A stretch of DNA of 41,162 nucleotides from Planctomycetota bacterium (GCA_026184295.1 JAHCJK010000030.1:1-41162); one strand, 5' to 3'; counted from the stretch's first letter, positions 16,643 to 24,509 are shown. A program made the numbers and translations. Notes: a model not told the origin generated them from the letters alone.

Positions 16643-17698
16643 ATGATCCTCAACGAAATGCTCAAAACGTCCGGCGAGTGGCTGAAAGGCTCGGGGCCGG
16701 AGCACGAGATCGTCATCTCCAGCCGCGTGCGGCTGGCCCGCAACCTTCAAGGGTTCCGCTTCATCACCAAGATGGACGCGGACGAACGCAAGCGCTGCGA
16801 GGACCAGATCCGCAAGCGCATCAGCGACGCCCACATCGTTCCCGACAGCCGCTACCTGGAACTGATGGAGACCGAGCCGCTCGACCGCAAGCTGCTCGTC
16901 GAACGCCACCTGATCTCGAAGGAACACGAGGACGCGCGGCATCCCCGCGGCGTGGCCGTGGGCGTGGGCGAAGCCCTGAGCGTGATGATCAACGAGGAAG
17001 ACCACATCCGCCTGCAGGTCCTGCAGTCGGGCTTCCAGCTCCGCGACACCTACAAGATGGCCAACGAAGTGGACACCAAGCTCGAGGAAGGCCTCGATTT
17101 CGCCTTCTCCCCGCAGCTCGGCTACCTGACGGCCTGCCCCACCAACGTCGGGACGGGCATGCGCGTCTCGGTGATGCTGCACCTGCCGGCGCTGGTGATC
17201 ACGCGGCACATCGAAAAAGTCTTCCAGGCCGTGAGCAAGATCAACCTGGCCGTGCGCGGGCTGTACGGCGAAGGCACGGAAGCGAGCGGGCACTTCTACC
17301 AGATCTCGAACCAGGTGACGCTGGGCAAGACCGAGGACGAGATCGCGACCAACGTCGAGCAGGTGATCCCGACGATCGTGAACTACGAGAAGCGCGCGCG
17401 CGAGGACTTGATGGGCAAGGACCGCCTGCGCCTGGAAGACCGCGTCTGGCGCGCCTACGGGATGCTGCAGGCCGCGCGCATCATGTCTTCCGACGAGTCG
17501 ATGATGATGCTCTCCTTCGTGCGCATGGGCGTGCATCTGGGCCTGCTGCCGCAGATCAAGATCGAGACCGTCAACGAACTCTTCCTCTACTCCCAGCCGG
17601 CGCACCTGCAGAAGATGGCCCATTCGTCGATGGAACCGTCCGACCGCGACATCAAGCGCGCGGAATTCATCCGCAGCAAGCTCAACGGCAAAAAGTAG
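16643..17698 (+). CDS. mcsB: Protein-arginine kinase McsB
   Basis: This 351-residue bacterial guanido-kinase homologue phosphorylates arginine side chains on proteins, marking them in Firmicutes for ClpCP. Family motifs are all present: VISSRVRLARN near the N-terminus, INEEDHIRLQVLQSG, the cysteine loop CPTNVGTGMRVS (C165), and GTEASGHFYQISNQVTLG. The C-terminus has RDIKRA, matching the RDxxRA arginine-phosphate-binding motif used for allosteric activation of McsB. Length matches B. subtilis McsB (363). The absence of the N-terminal domain typical of creatine/arginine kinases supports McsB over a metabolic phosphagen kinase. No ctsR or clpC is seen nearby. The stop is six bases before the Nudix gene. 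Confidence 0.93.
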   Translation: MILNEMLKTSGEWLKGSGPEHEIVISSRVRLARNLQGFRFITKMDADERKRCEDQIRKRISDAHIVPDSRYLELMETEPLDRKLLVERHLISKEHEDARHPRGVAVGVGEALSVMINEEDHIRLQVLQSGFQLRDTYKMANEVDTKLEEGLDFAFSPQLGYLTACPTNVGTGMRVSVMLHLPALVITRHIEKVFQAVSKINLAVRGLYGEGTEASGHFYQISNQVTLGKTEDEIATNVEQVIPTIVNYEKRAREDLMGKDRLRLEDRVWRAYGMLQAARIMSSDESMMMLSFVRMGVHLGLLPQIKIETVNELFLYSQPAHLQKMAHSSMEPSDRDIKRAEFIRSKLNGKK

Positions 17699-17704
17699 GA
17701 CCGC

Positions 17705-18169
17705 ATGGACCTGCCCATCCGCTGCAACTCCATCGCGCTTTACGCGGTGAAGGGCCGCGGGCGAGCCGCGCGGCATCTCCTGGTCCGGCGCGCGGGCAAG
17801 CGCCTGCGCGGTCATTGGGAACCGATCGCCGGCAAGATCGAGAAGGGCGAGACCGCCTGGCAGGCCGCGCTGCGCGAACTGCTCGAGGAAACCGGCCTGG
17901 CGGCGCGCGAACTCTATTCCGCCGACACGCTGGAAGCCTTCTATGCGCCGCGCGCCGACCTGATCGACCTCACGCCGGTCTTCGTCGCGAGGGTGGACGA
18001 AGCGGCCCGCGTGCGGCTATCGAAAGAGCACGACGCTTTCGCGTGGCTGACGGCCGCGCAGGCGGAAGAGAAGCTGATTTTTTCCGAGCAGCGCCGGATT
18101 CTGCGGCACGTCGAAGCCCTTTTTGTGCGCAAGAAACCGAAGGAAATTCTTAATATCCCCATAGACTGA
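17705..18169 (+). CDS. Nudix hydrolase
   Basis: A 154-residue cytosolic hydrolase with a complete Nudix box, G43-x5-E49-x7-R57-E58-L-L-E61-E62-x-G64-L65 (GKIEKGETAWQAALRELLEE, then TGL). Such enzymes split a nucleoside diphosphate linked to another group; the substrate cannot be told from sequence. The motif WEPIAGKIEKGE just before and within the box recalls dihydroneopterin-triphosphate and (d)NTP-type pyrophosphatases, which is a weak hint. The RBS AGGA overlaps the end of mcsB, whose stop is only six bases upstream, so expression is probably coupled to the mcsAB operon. A functional link to arginine phosphorylation is not established. Confidence 0.87.
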   Translation: MDLPIRCNSIALYAVKGRGRAARHLLVRRAGKRLRGHWEPIAGKIEKGETAWQAALRELLEETGLAARELYSADTLEAFYAPRADLIDLTPVFVARVDEAARVRLSKEHDAFAWLTAAQAEEKLIFSEQRRILRHVEALFVRKKPKEILNIPID

Positions 18170-18193
18170 CCCTATCTCCCATCTGGTGCCGGT

Positions 18194-18754
18194 ATGTCGA
18201 TCGCCTTCGTCCTGATCTGGATCGGGTTCCTCGCGGTCTTCGCGGGCTCGTTTTACCGTGAGGTCAAGCGCACGCCCTGGGACCTGCTCGAGATGCTGCT
18301 GCTCTTCGTCTGCGTGGGCCACGCGGTCGCGCTGCCGGTCTCGTGGGGCTGGAAGGCGTACGAGGTCAACAAGCACGACGAGGCGCTGATTTACCTGTAC
18401 GGAAGCGCGGGGCTGCTGGTGGGCCTGTTCATGGCCGGCGGCGCGGTCTGGGCCTTCCGTCGGCTCAACCGGCTGAACGAGAAGCGCCGGAGCCGGCGCC
18501 TGTACTACCTGCTCTGCGGCGTGCTGCTCTTCCCGAGCATGATCGGGTTCGCTCCGGTGGCCTACTACTTTGGATTTTCCGGCGTCTCCCTGGAACTGTT
18601 GGCCGGCGTGGCGGTCTGGAGTTCGCTGGCCCGGCTTCACACGGTGACCATGCATCTGCCCGATCCCGGCGGCCCCGACCTTTCGGACCCCCATGAGGCG
18701 CGCCTCGCGGACATCCGCAAGCGCCTGACCGAACGCTACCGCCAGAGCATGTAA
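18194..18754 (+). CDS. Predicted multi-pass membrane protein
   Basis: A 186-residue protein with four or five membrane helices (about 3-19, 32-48, 67-87, 101-121, 129-147) and a charged C-terminal tail ending LADIRKRLTERYRQSM. I do not recognise the family and see no catalytic motif. It starts 24 bases after the Nudix gene, so it may be the last gene of the GDPD-mcsA-mcsB-Nudix unit. It converges on the SGNH hydrolase gene, with a hairpin between them at 18764-18787 that may also stop this transcript. Confidence 0.7.
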   Translation: MSIAFVLIWIGFLAVFAGSFYREVKRTPWDLLEMLLLFVCVGHAVALPVSWGWKAYEVNKHDEALIYLYGSAGLLVGLFMAGGAVWAFRRLNRLNEKRRSRRLYYLLCGVLLFPSMIGFAPVAYYFGFSGVSLELLAGVAVWSSLARLHTVTMHLPDPGGPDLSDPHEARLADIRKRLTERYRQSM

Positions 18755-18757
18755 ACC

Positions 18758-18787
18758 AAAAAAGACGCGGCCGTTGCCGGCCGCGTC
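18758..18787 (-). terminator. Rho-independent terminator for the SGNH hydrolase gene
   Basis: A 10-bp perfect stem GACGCGGCCG/CGGCCGCGTC with loop TTGC (18764-18787) is followed on the minus strand by six T (18763-18758). It lies 23 bases past the SGNH stop. The plus-strand gene ending at 18754 meets the same hairpin, though without a T-run on that side. Confidence 0.85.
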
Positions 18788-18810
18788 GCAGACTCCAACC
18801 GTCGCTTCGG

Positions 18811-19662
18811 CTACTTCGCGTCGATCACCGCCGCCTTCACTTCCATGCCCTTCACCACCGCGGTGTAGCAGCGGACCAGGTAGCCGCACGCCTTGAGGTT
18901 CTCCTCCGTCGGCGGGCCGCCGGCCTGATCGCCCGAAAGGTGGATGCCGTCGGGCGAGAGGTAATTCTTTTCCGCGTCGGCTCCGGCGCGCGCCTTCATC
19001 TCCTCGTTCAGGTCCAGCAGCGGGAGCTTCTTCTTTTTCGCCAGTTCGCGCAGCGCCTTGTTGTAGCCGTCCACGATGCTCTCCTTGCCGCGGTACGGCG
19101 GGAGCGTCGAAAGAATCGGCACCGTGCCGTTGGCCAGGAGCACGTCCATGGCGGCCTCGACATCCTTGATGTACGCATCGACGGCGCGGCCGGCGGAGAT
19201 GTCGTTCGTGCCGAGCATGTACAGCGCGAGCTGCGGGTTGTACTTCTTGACGATGTCGGCGAGCGAGGCCATGCCGCTCTTGCCGCCCTGGTTGTACTGG
19301 TCGGCACGGATGCCGCTGCACGCGGTCTCGCTGCGGTTGCCGGGGCAATCGGTGTAGGCGAGGAACCAGCCGTCCTTTTCGTTCCGGTCGCCGGCGTGGG
19401 TCCACTTGGCGAAGGCCTGCTCTTCGGCCGTGCCGCCGCCGCAGTTCATCTTGCCGGCCCAGCGCGTGTTCTGGTTCGCGTAGGTGATCGAGTCGCCGAT
19501 CTGCAGGTAGACGCCGGGCGTGCCCTTGAACTTCGCGGCCACGGCCTTCATCGCTTCGGCGTATTCCTTCGGGTCCTGCTTCACCTTCATCCCCGATTCG
19601 GCGCGCGCGGCGCCCGCCGCGAGCAGCGCCACTACGGCCAGCGCGGTCATCGATTTGGACAT
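18811..19662 (-). CDS. Secreted SGNH/GDSL-family hydrolase
   Basis: A 283-residue protein with a signal peptide (SKSMTALAVVALLAAGAARA, cleavage after A21), so it acts in the periplasm or outside. SGNH blocks are clear: the nucleophile S58 in QIGDSITYA, N153 in LGTNDIS, and D238/H241 in SPDGIHLS. Such esterases remove acyl groups from carbohydrates or lipids, or cut phospholipids; the substrate is unknown. Several cysteines (about 74, 106, 115, 264, 271) may form disulfides in the export compartment. The start at ATG 19662 has GAGGGGAG upstream. An in-frame ATG 15 codons earlier would spoil the signal peptide. It has its own terminator (18758-18787). Confidence 0.85.
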   Translation of the reverse strand: MSKSMTALAVVALLAAGAARAESGMKVKQDPKEYAEAMKAVAAKFKGTPGVYLQIGDSITYANQNTRWAGKMNCGGGTAEEQAFAKWTHAGDRNEKDGWFLAYTDCPGNRSETACSGIRADQYNQGGKSGMASLADIVKKYNPQLALYMLGTNDISAGRAVDAYIKDVEAAMDVLLANGTVPILSTLPPYRGKESIVDGYNKALRELAKKKKLPLLDLNEEMKARAGADAEKNYLSPDGIHLSGDQAGGPPTEENLKACGYLVRCYTAVVKGMEVKAAVIDAK

Positions 19663-19798
19663 GGCAGGCTCCCCTCTTCTTCCCATGAAGACGTCCGGAC
19701 AACGCACTCATTCAGTACGCCGAAAGCCCGCCGCGCGCCAACCTTCTTTGGAAGAGCGTCTCCGCATGCGGATTCGGTACGGATTCAGGCGCGGAAAA

Positions 19799-20704
19799 TC
19801 AGCGCTTTTTGTGCGCGCGCTTCCAGATGTCGGGCGTGCAGCGGGCTTTGGGGGCCGGCTGCCGGTCGTAGACGGAGAATTCGAAGACCGAGAGCAGGTC
19901 CTGGGCGTACCAGGCCATCGTGTGGCGGTTGATCCATTCCTTGCCGGGCCCGGCCTGTTCGGGCTTGTAGGTCTCGTCGCGCATCTGCACTTCCAGTTTG
20001 TACGGCGCCTTCCAGACGACGGGCTCGAACGCGCCCGCGTTGGCCTTCGCGACGGCCTCGGCGGACTGTTCGCGGATCAGCCGGCACGCTTCCACGGGGG
20101 CGATGTGCAGCGCGCAGAGCACGCCCATGCCTTCCTTGGTCTCGACGGTGACGATGTTCGGGACGATCTCCTTCGCCTGCGCGCACGCGCGCATCTCGCC
20201 CGCGAAGAACGGCGCGGGGATGCCGAAGTGCCCGGCGAGCAGGATCGAGAGGTCGAACTCGCTCGTCGGCACGCCGTTGACGCGGTAGTCGGTGATGGAA
20301 TTGCTCATCGTATGGCAGAGCGTGCCCATGGGCGTGTCGGAGCGCGCGTGCATGCCGACGTGAAAGATCGCGTCGCAGCGGTCCAGCGCGAAGGTCCAGG
20401 TCGGGCGGCTCTTGCCGCGGATGATCTTCGCCTTCGGATGCAGTTCTTCGACCAGGATCGTGCGCCCGGCGCCGTGGGCGTCGTTGATGATCACGCTCTC
20501 GACGCCCGCGTCCAGGCAGCCGTCCACGCAGGCGTTCACTTCGCCGGTGAGCAGGCGCTGCATCTCGCGGCGTTCGTCCACGTAGCGCGCGGTATTGACG
20601 TAGTCGGCGTGGCGCGGGTCCCAGTCGTCCACGCCGGCGCAGCCTTCCAGGTCGGTCATCAGGTAGACGGTCTTGAGCGGGCGGCGGGCGGACGTTCGCG
20701 GCAT
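19799..20704 (-). CDS. M55-family D-aminopeptidase (DppA-like)
   Basis: A 301-residue cytosolic zinc peptidase-like protein. Metal ligands typical of DppA are visible: D18 and E20 in MTDLEGCAG, His in INDAHGAGRT, His in FHVGMHA, and a Glu in ETKEGMG. DppA removes D-amino acids from D-Ala-containing peptides, as in recycling or scavenging of wall peptides. I place the start at ATG 20704 because AAAGGAG lies six bases upstream. The C-terminal about 60 residues (Lys/Pro-rich, ending WKRAHKKR) extend beyond the usual end of the domain. It diverges from the M28 peptidase gene 169 bases away; the pair may work together on peptides. No dpp transporter genes are seen here. Confidence 0.83.
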   Translation of the reverse strand: MPRTSARRPLKTVYLMTDLEGCAGVDDWDPRHADYVNTARYVDERREMQRLLTGEVNACVDGCLDAGVESVIINDAHGAGRTILVEELHPKAKIIRGKSRPTWTFALDRCDAIFHVGMHARSDTPMGTLCHTMSNSITDYRVNGVPTSEFDLSILLAGHFGIPAPFFAGEMRACAQAKEIVPNIVTVETKEGMGVLCALHIAPVEACRLIREQSAEAVAKANAGAFEPVVWKAPYKLEVQMRDETYKPEQAGPGKEWINRHTMAWYAQDLLSVFEFSVYDRQPAPKARCTPDIWKRAHKKR

Positions 20705-20873
20705 GCGCGGCTCCTTTGCGTTCGGTTTCGAGACGGGCGGGCGAAGCACTGCTTATATCCTTCCTTTCAAAATCGCAAAGTAGAGGACGCGGGGGCGGGC
20801 GCCTGCGTTTGCCGCGCGCGCGCGAAGGGCTACAGTCGCCGGCGTCATCCGAAAAAACCAACGAGGAACCGCC

Positions 20874-22193
20874 ATGCCCGCCCGCGTCGCGCCGCTCGTG
20901 CCCGAGGACGTCTGGCCCCACTGGGAGATGCTCGCCGGGACCATCGGCGAACGCCGCGCCGGCAGCGAGGCCGAACACCGCGCCGCCGCATACATCCGCG
21001 ACGAATACCGCAAAGCCGGCTGCGACGATGCGCGCATGGAAGCCTTTCCCTGCAACTCGCGCGTGAAGGCCGACGCCCACGTCGAAGCGCTCGTGGACGG
21101 GACCTGGGAAAAGGCCGCGACGGAAGTGCTCGTCGGCAGCCCCGGCACGAAGCCCGACGGCAAGCTGCTCGACCTGGAACTGGTCTGGCACGAGATGCCG
21201 CAGGACGCCGTGTACCTGAAGCCCAACGCCTTGAAGGGCAAGGCGCTCTTTCTCTTCGGACCGCTGGCTACCGATACGAAGAACCACAAGCGCATCGTCC
21301 AGAGCGGCGCGGAGGTCGTCCTGTGGGTGGACGACCGCGTGGCCTTCGACTGGCCGAAGTCCGACGCGATCCTGCCCGTCTGGGCCAAGCGCCACGGCAA
21401 GCGCCCGACCATCGCCGTCGGTTACCAGCCCGCGTACCGCTGGCGCGTCAAGGGCGTCAACCGCGTGCGCGTGCGCCTGAGCACCGAGCACGCCGAGAAA
21501 GATTCGTACAACGTGGTGGGCGAACTGCTCGGCAGCGACCCCAAGGCCGGCATCGTGACGCTCGGCTGCCACTACGACACGCAATGCGGCAATCCCGGCG
21601 CCGACGACAACGGTTCCGGCACGGTGACGCTGCTGGCCCTGGCGAAGAAGTTCGCCGCCGCGGCCAAGGCGAAGCCCTTCCGCCGCACGCTCCGCTTCGT
21701 GGCCTTCGGCACCGAAGAACAGCTCTCGGTCGGCGCGCGCGCGTACGTCCTGCAGCACAAGGCCGAGATGAAACACCACGCGATGATGTTCAACTACGAT
21801 TCGTGCAGTTCGGCGCTGGGCCACAACGAGATGCTTGTCGCGGGTTCCGCGCAGTTGGAAGCCTGGGCGGTGAAGGGCATGGCGAAGGGCGGCGCGCCCG
21901 TGCGCGTCTCGCACCTCGTCACGCCCTTCGCGGACCACTTTCCGTTCAACGTCTTCGGCGTGCCGGCGCTCTGGTTCTACCGCCCGAACACCAACGGCAT
22001 CCGCTGGCAGCACCACGGCCCGCACGACACGCTCGAAACCGTCTGCCCGCGCGCGCTCTGCCGCCTGGTCAACGCCACGATCCCGCTCGTCGCCGCCGCC
22101 GCCGATGCCCGCGCGCTGCCGTTCAAGCCCGGCATGAAGGCCGAGGACAAACCCGCGATCAAACGGTTTGCGAAGGAACTATTCGACATCTAA
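20874..22193 (+). CDS. M28-family zinc aminopeptidase
   Basis: A 439-residue peptidase with the two-zinc site of family M28: H233 and D235 in GCHYDT, D244/D245 in GADDNGSGT, E281/E282 in GTEEQ, and H384 in GPHDT. D-type ligands in between (FNYDS) also fit. The N-terminal about 200 residues carry a PA-like segment (KGKALFLFGPL). No signal peptide is visible, so it is probably cytosolic, unlike many secreted M28 enzymes. It should trim N-terminal amino acids from peptides; specificity is unknown. The ATG at 20874 has GAGGAA nearby. It is divergent from the DppA-like gene, so they may share the control region 20705-20873. Confidence 0.86.
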   Translation: MPARVAPLVPEDVWPHWEMLAGTIGERRAGSEAEHRAAAYIRDEYRKAGCDDARMEAFPCNSRVKADAHVEALVDGTWEKAATEVLVGSPGTKPDGKLLDLELVWHEMPQDAVYLKPNALKGKALFLFGPLATDTKNHKRIVQSGAEVVLWVDDRVAFDWPKSDAILPVWAKRHGKRPTIAVGYQPAYRWRVKGVNRVRVRLSTEHAEKDSYNVVGELLGSDPKAGIVTLGCHYDTQCGNPGADDNGSGTVTLLALAKKFAAAAKAKPFRRTLRFVAFGTEEQLSVGARAYVLQHKAEMKHHAMMFNYDSCSSALGHNEMLVAGSAQLEAWAVKGMAKGGAPVRVSHLVTPFADHFPFNVFGVPALWFYRPNTNGIRWQHHGPHDTLETVCPRALCRLVNATIPLVAAAADARALPFKPGMKAEDKPAIKRFAKELFDI

Positions 22194-22196
22194 CGG

Positions 22197-22359
22197 CAGG
22201 GGTCAGGATTCAGGGGACAGGGGACAGGGATGGAGCAGCGCTGCGCGCTGCATTTTTCTAACGACCAGCGCCCAATGTCTCCTTATTAGGTGCGGCAAAG
22301 CCGCTCCTCCCCTAAATCCTAAATCCTGATTCCTGAATCCTATCCTGACCCCTGTTTTT
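22197..22359. repeat. Degenerate inverted repeat ending in a T-run
   Basis: The left arm CAGGGGTCAGGATTCAGG (22197-22214), followed by GGACAGG copies, is complementary to 22332-22354, whose reverse complement is CAGGGGTCAGGATAGGATTCAGG. The right arm is followed by TTTTT (22355-22359). Short tandem units GGACAGG and AATCCT flank the arms. This could serve as a terminator for the M28 gene, but the interior of about 117 bases looks more like a MITE remnant or dispersed repeat. Confidence 0.55.
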
Positions 22360-22517
22360 CCTTCACCTACCACGCGATTCCTCCGATTCTTCTAAGTCCT
22401 TATGAAGGTCAAAAGTGCCCGTTTTCCCGCTCAAACCACAACGGGTAGTGGGTGCGATCATATGCATGTACCATTCATGCCATTCTTACAATCCCTGTAT
22501 TTTCAAATAGATAGGCC

Positions 22518-22546
22518 TTGACGGGGGCAAATCGTGAAGGTAATCT
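22518..22546 (+). promoter_or_regulatory. Candidate promoter of the mraZ cluster
   Basis: TTGACG (22518-22523, five of six for -35) is followed after 17 bases by TAATCT (22541-22546, three of six for -10). The start point would be near 22553, giving a leader of only about 28 bases before the mraZ ATG. The spacing is ideal but the -10 match is modest. Confidence 0.45.
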
Positions 22547-22580
22547 CCTAGTAGTTCAAAGTAGTGACGAATAGCACGAA

Positions 22581-23114
22581 ATGGGTTACCTGCGAACCAT
22601 GACGACCCTTGGCCCCCATCCCGAGCCCGCCGAGAAGACGAACGCTTCTCCTCGCCGCGCCACGTTCTTCGGGACGGCGTTCCACAAGGTCTCGGAACGC
22701 AACCAGGTCGCCATCCCCAAGCACATGCTCAAGGTCGCGCAGGAGTCGAACGAAGGCTCGCTCCTCCTGATGCGCCTGAACAACGAAGGATACCTGCGCA
22801 TCTACACGCAGCAGCAGCTCGACGCGAAGATCGACGAAATCCGCGGCCGCGAAGACCTGGACCTGAAGGTCCGCAGCGAACTCGTCCGCAGCCTCTCGCG
22901 CAACGCGGTGCCGATCGAACCGGACTCGCAGGGGCGCGTGGTGCTGCCCGGGCGCTGGGTCGAAGAAGTGGGCCTGCGCGACGAAGTCGCCTTCTGCGGC
23001 GCGTTTTCGTGGATCGAAATCTGGCCGGCCGCCGCCCGCCGCGACGTGGAACGCCGCGAGCAGGAGCAGAGCCAGCAGTCGGCCGCGCTGATCTCGGAAA
23101 TCATGGACGGTTGA
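22581..23114 (+). CDS. mraZ: MraZ family transcriptional regulator
   Basis: A 177-residue DNA-binding protein of the tandem AbrB-like MraZ family, usually the first gene of the division/wall cluster and a regulator of it. Two swapped-hairpin repeats are recognisable: FFGTAFHKVSERNQVAIPKHM (about 30-50) and EPDSQGRVVLPGRWVEEVGL (about 113-132). The first repeat is degenerate compared with the usual GRxxIP core. The protein is longer than typical MraZ (about 145-150), with an N-terminal extension of about 28 residues and a charged C-terminal helix (RRDVERREQEQSQQ). The start is uncertain: ATG 22581 or ATG 22599, neither with a good RBS. It heads the plus-strand cluster with rsmH, ftsL-like and ftsI. 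Confidence 0.85.
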   Translation: MGYLRTMTTLGPHPEPAEKTNASPRRATFFGTAFHKVSERNQVAIPKHMLKVAQESNEGSLLLMRLNNEGYLRIYTQQQLDAKIDEIRGREDLDLKVRSELVRSLSRNAVPIEPDSQGRVVLPGRWVEEVGLRDEVAFCGAFSWIEIWPAAARRDVERREQEQSQQSAALISEIMDG

Positions 23115-23167
23115 CAGGGGGCCGCGGCCTTCGGGCCCGGCGGGACGTAGCTGTGGAGGAGAGGCCG

Positions 23168-23425
23168 ATGATGAAGAACTCGCATTTCGACCGGGTCCAG
23201 GAACACCTGCGGACGAAGGGCGCCGAAACGCCCGCGCCCGCGGATCTTTCCGGCGACCTCGATGCCGTCGTCCGGCGCTGCGACGAAGTGCGCAGCCTTG
23301 GGCAAGCGTACGGCTCGGTGGAACTCTCGCCGTACATGCGCAGCCTGCTGCGCGTGACCGACGCCGCGGCGCAGGCGGCCTTCAAGGCCGTCGAAGCGCC
23401 CCGCGCCGCCGCCGCCAGCGTCTGA
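23168..23425 (+). CDS. Small unknown protein between mraZ and rsmH
   Basis: An 85-residue protein that I do not recognise. The start is well supported: GGAGGAGAGG lies just before two adjacent ATGs (23168 and 23171). The protein is soluble, acidic in the middle (DLSGDLDAVVRRCDEVRSLG), then predicted helical (PYMRSLLRVTDAAAQAAF) with an Ala-rich end. It has no membrane segment. It lies 53 bases after mraZ and 79 bases before rsmH, in the same direction, so it belongs to the wall/division operon by position. No comparable gene is part of the classical cluster. Confidence 0.7.
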   Translation: MMKNSHFDRVQEHLRTKGAETPAPADLSGDLDAVVRRCDEVRSLGQAYGSVELSPYMRSLLRVTDAAAQAAFKAVEAPRAAAASV

Positions 23426-23504
23426 CCGCGCCCGCCCCCGCGACCCTGGCGCGAGGGCTTGCACGCGCGGCCGCCTCGGGGAAACTGTGCGCTCCGAGGC
23501 CGCC

Positions 23505-24482
23505 ATGAACGATACGCCCCCGCTCCATTCCGACGAAGACGACTCCGACTCCGACGATCTCACCGAAACCTCCACGGCCGGCGCGCCGCACGTCAGCGTC
23601 ATGCCCGCCGAGGTCCTCGAACTGCTCGGTCCCAAGCCCGGGCAGTTCGTGGTTGATTGCACCAGCGGCGCCGGCGGCCACGGCGAGCATCTCCTGCGTG
23701 CCGTCGCGCCCGGCGGCCGGCTCCTCGCGATCGACTGCGACGCCGACGCCCTGGCCCTCTCCCGCGCCCGCCTCGAACCGCTCGCCCGGGAACTGAACGC
23801 GCGGGTGGACTTCGCCCACGCCAACTTTCAGGAGATCGCGCGCGTCCTGGCCGAGGCGAGCCCCGAACGCGGCCCCGACGGGATGCTGGCCGACCTGGGC
23901 GTTTCTTCGATGCACTTCGACCGTCCCGAACGCGGCTTCAGCTTCCGCCACGACGCCCCGCTGGACATGCGCATGGACCCGTCCCAGGGCGAGACCGCCG
24001 CCGAACTGCTCGCGCGCCTGCCCGAGACCGAGATCGCCGACACGCTGTACCTCCTGGGCGGCGAACGCGGTTCCCGGCGCATCGCCCGGCGAATCGTCGA
24101 GACCCGCGAGCGCGGGCAGGCCGTGCGGACGACGGGCGAACTGGAACGCCTGGTGCGCAGCGCGCTCAAGGTCCGCGGGCACAAGCGGATTCATCCGGCG
24201 ACGCGCACCTTTCAGGCCCTGCGCATGGCGGTGAACCGCGAACTGGAGGTCCTCGAGGCGTTTCTTGAGGCCGCGCCGGAAGCCCTGGCGCCCGGGGGCG
24301 GGCTGGCGGTCATCGCGTTTCATTCCGGCGAGGACCGCCGGGTCAAACAAGGCTTTAAAGCCCTGGCCCAAACTGGACGATTCCTCCTTATACGGAAGGC
24401 CGCCGTCCGGCCTTCCTCCGACGAATGCCGCGCCAACCCCCGCAGCCGCAGCGCCAAACTGCGCGGCCTGCGGAGGCTCTGA
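23505..24482 (+). CDS. rsmH: 16S rRNA (cytosine-1402-N4) methyltransferase RsmH
   Basis: This 325-residue SAM-dependent enzyme methylates N4 of C1402 of 16S rRNA in the ribosomal P site. Motif I is VVDCTSGAGGHGEHLL; further signatures are LADLGVSSMHFD, RGFSFRHDAPLDMRMD, IAFHSGEDRRVK and the C-terminal NPRSRSAKLRGLRR. Compared with typical RsmH, which starts close to HVPVL, there is an extra N-terminal segment of about 25 residues rich in Asp/Ser (SDEDDSDSDDL) before HVSVMPAEV. ATG 23505 has GAGG five bases upstream. A GTG at 23487 with GGGGA before it is the alternative and adds six residues. It is third in the mraZ operon, followed by the ftsL-like gene. Confidence 0.93.
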   Translation: MNDTPPLHSDEDDSDSDDLTETSTAGAPHVSVMPAEVLELLGPKPGQFVVDCTSGAGGHGEHLLRAVAPGGRLLAIDCDADALALSRARLEPLARELNARVDFAHANFQEIARVLAEASPERGPDGMLADLGVSSMHFDRPERGFSFRHDAPLDMRMDPSQGETAAELLARLPETEIADTLYLLGGERGSRRIARRIVETRERGQAVRTTGELERLVRSALKVRGHKRIHPATRTFQALRMAVNRELEVLEAFLEAAPEALAPGGGLAVIAFHSGEDRRVKQGFKALAQTGRFLLIRKAAVRPSSDECRANPRSRSAKLRGLRRL

Positions 24483-24509
24483 CCCGACGAACGGGCGCGC
24501 GGCGGGGGG

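Larger units (their letters stand above)
22194..22580. other. Intergenic region before mraZ
   Basis: The 387 bases hold no convincing gene. The first part is a degenerate inverted repeat (22197-22359). The second part is clearly poorer in G+C than the genes around it (for example 22440-22510). It carries the candidate promoter of the wall/division cluster at 22518-22546. I looked for MraZ-type repeated TGGG boxes and found only an irregular GGGTAGTGGGTG near 22443-22455. Confidence 0.6.

Noticed and set aside
22440..22460. MraZ operator boxes
   Set aside because: Only one irregular GGGTAGTGGGTG was found; the regular TGGG repeats with fixed spacing known from other species are missing.
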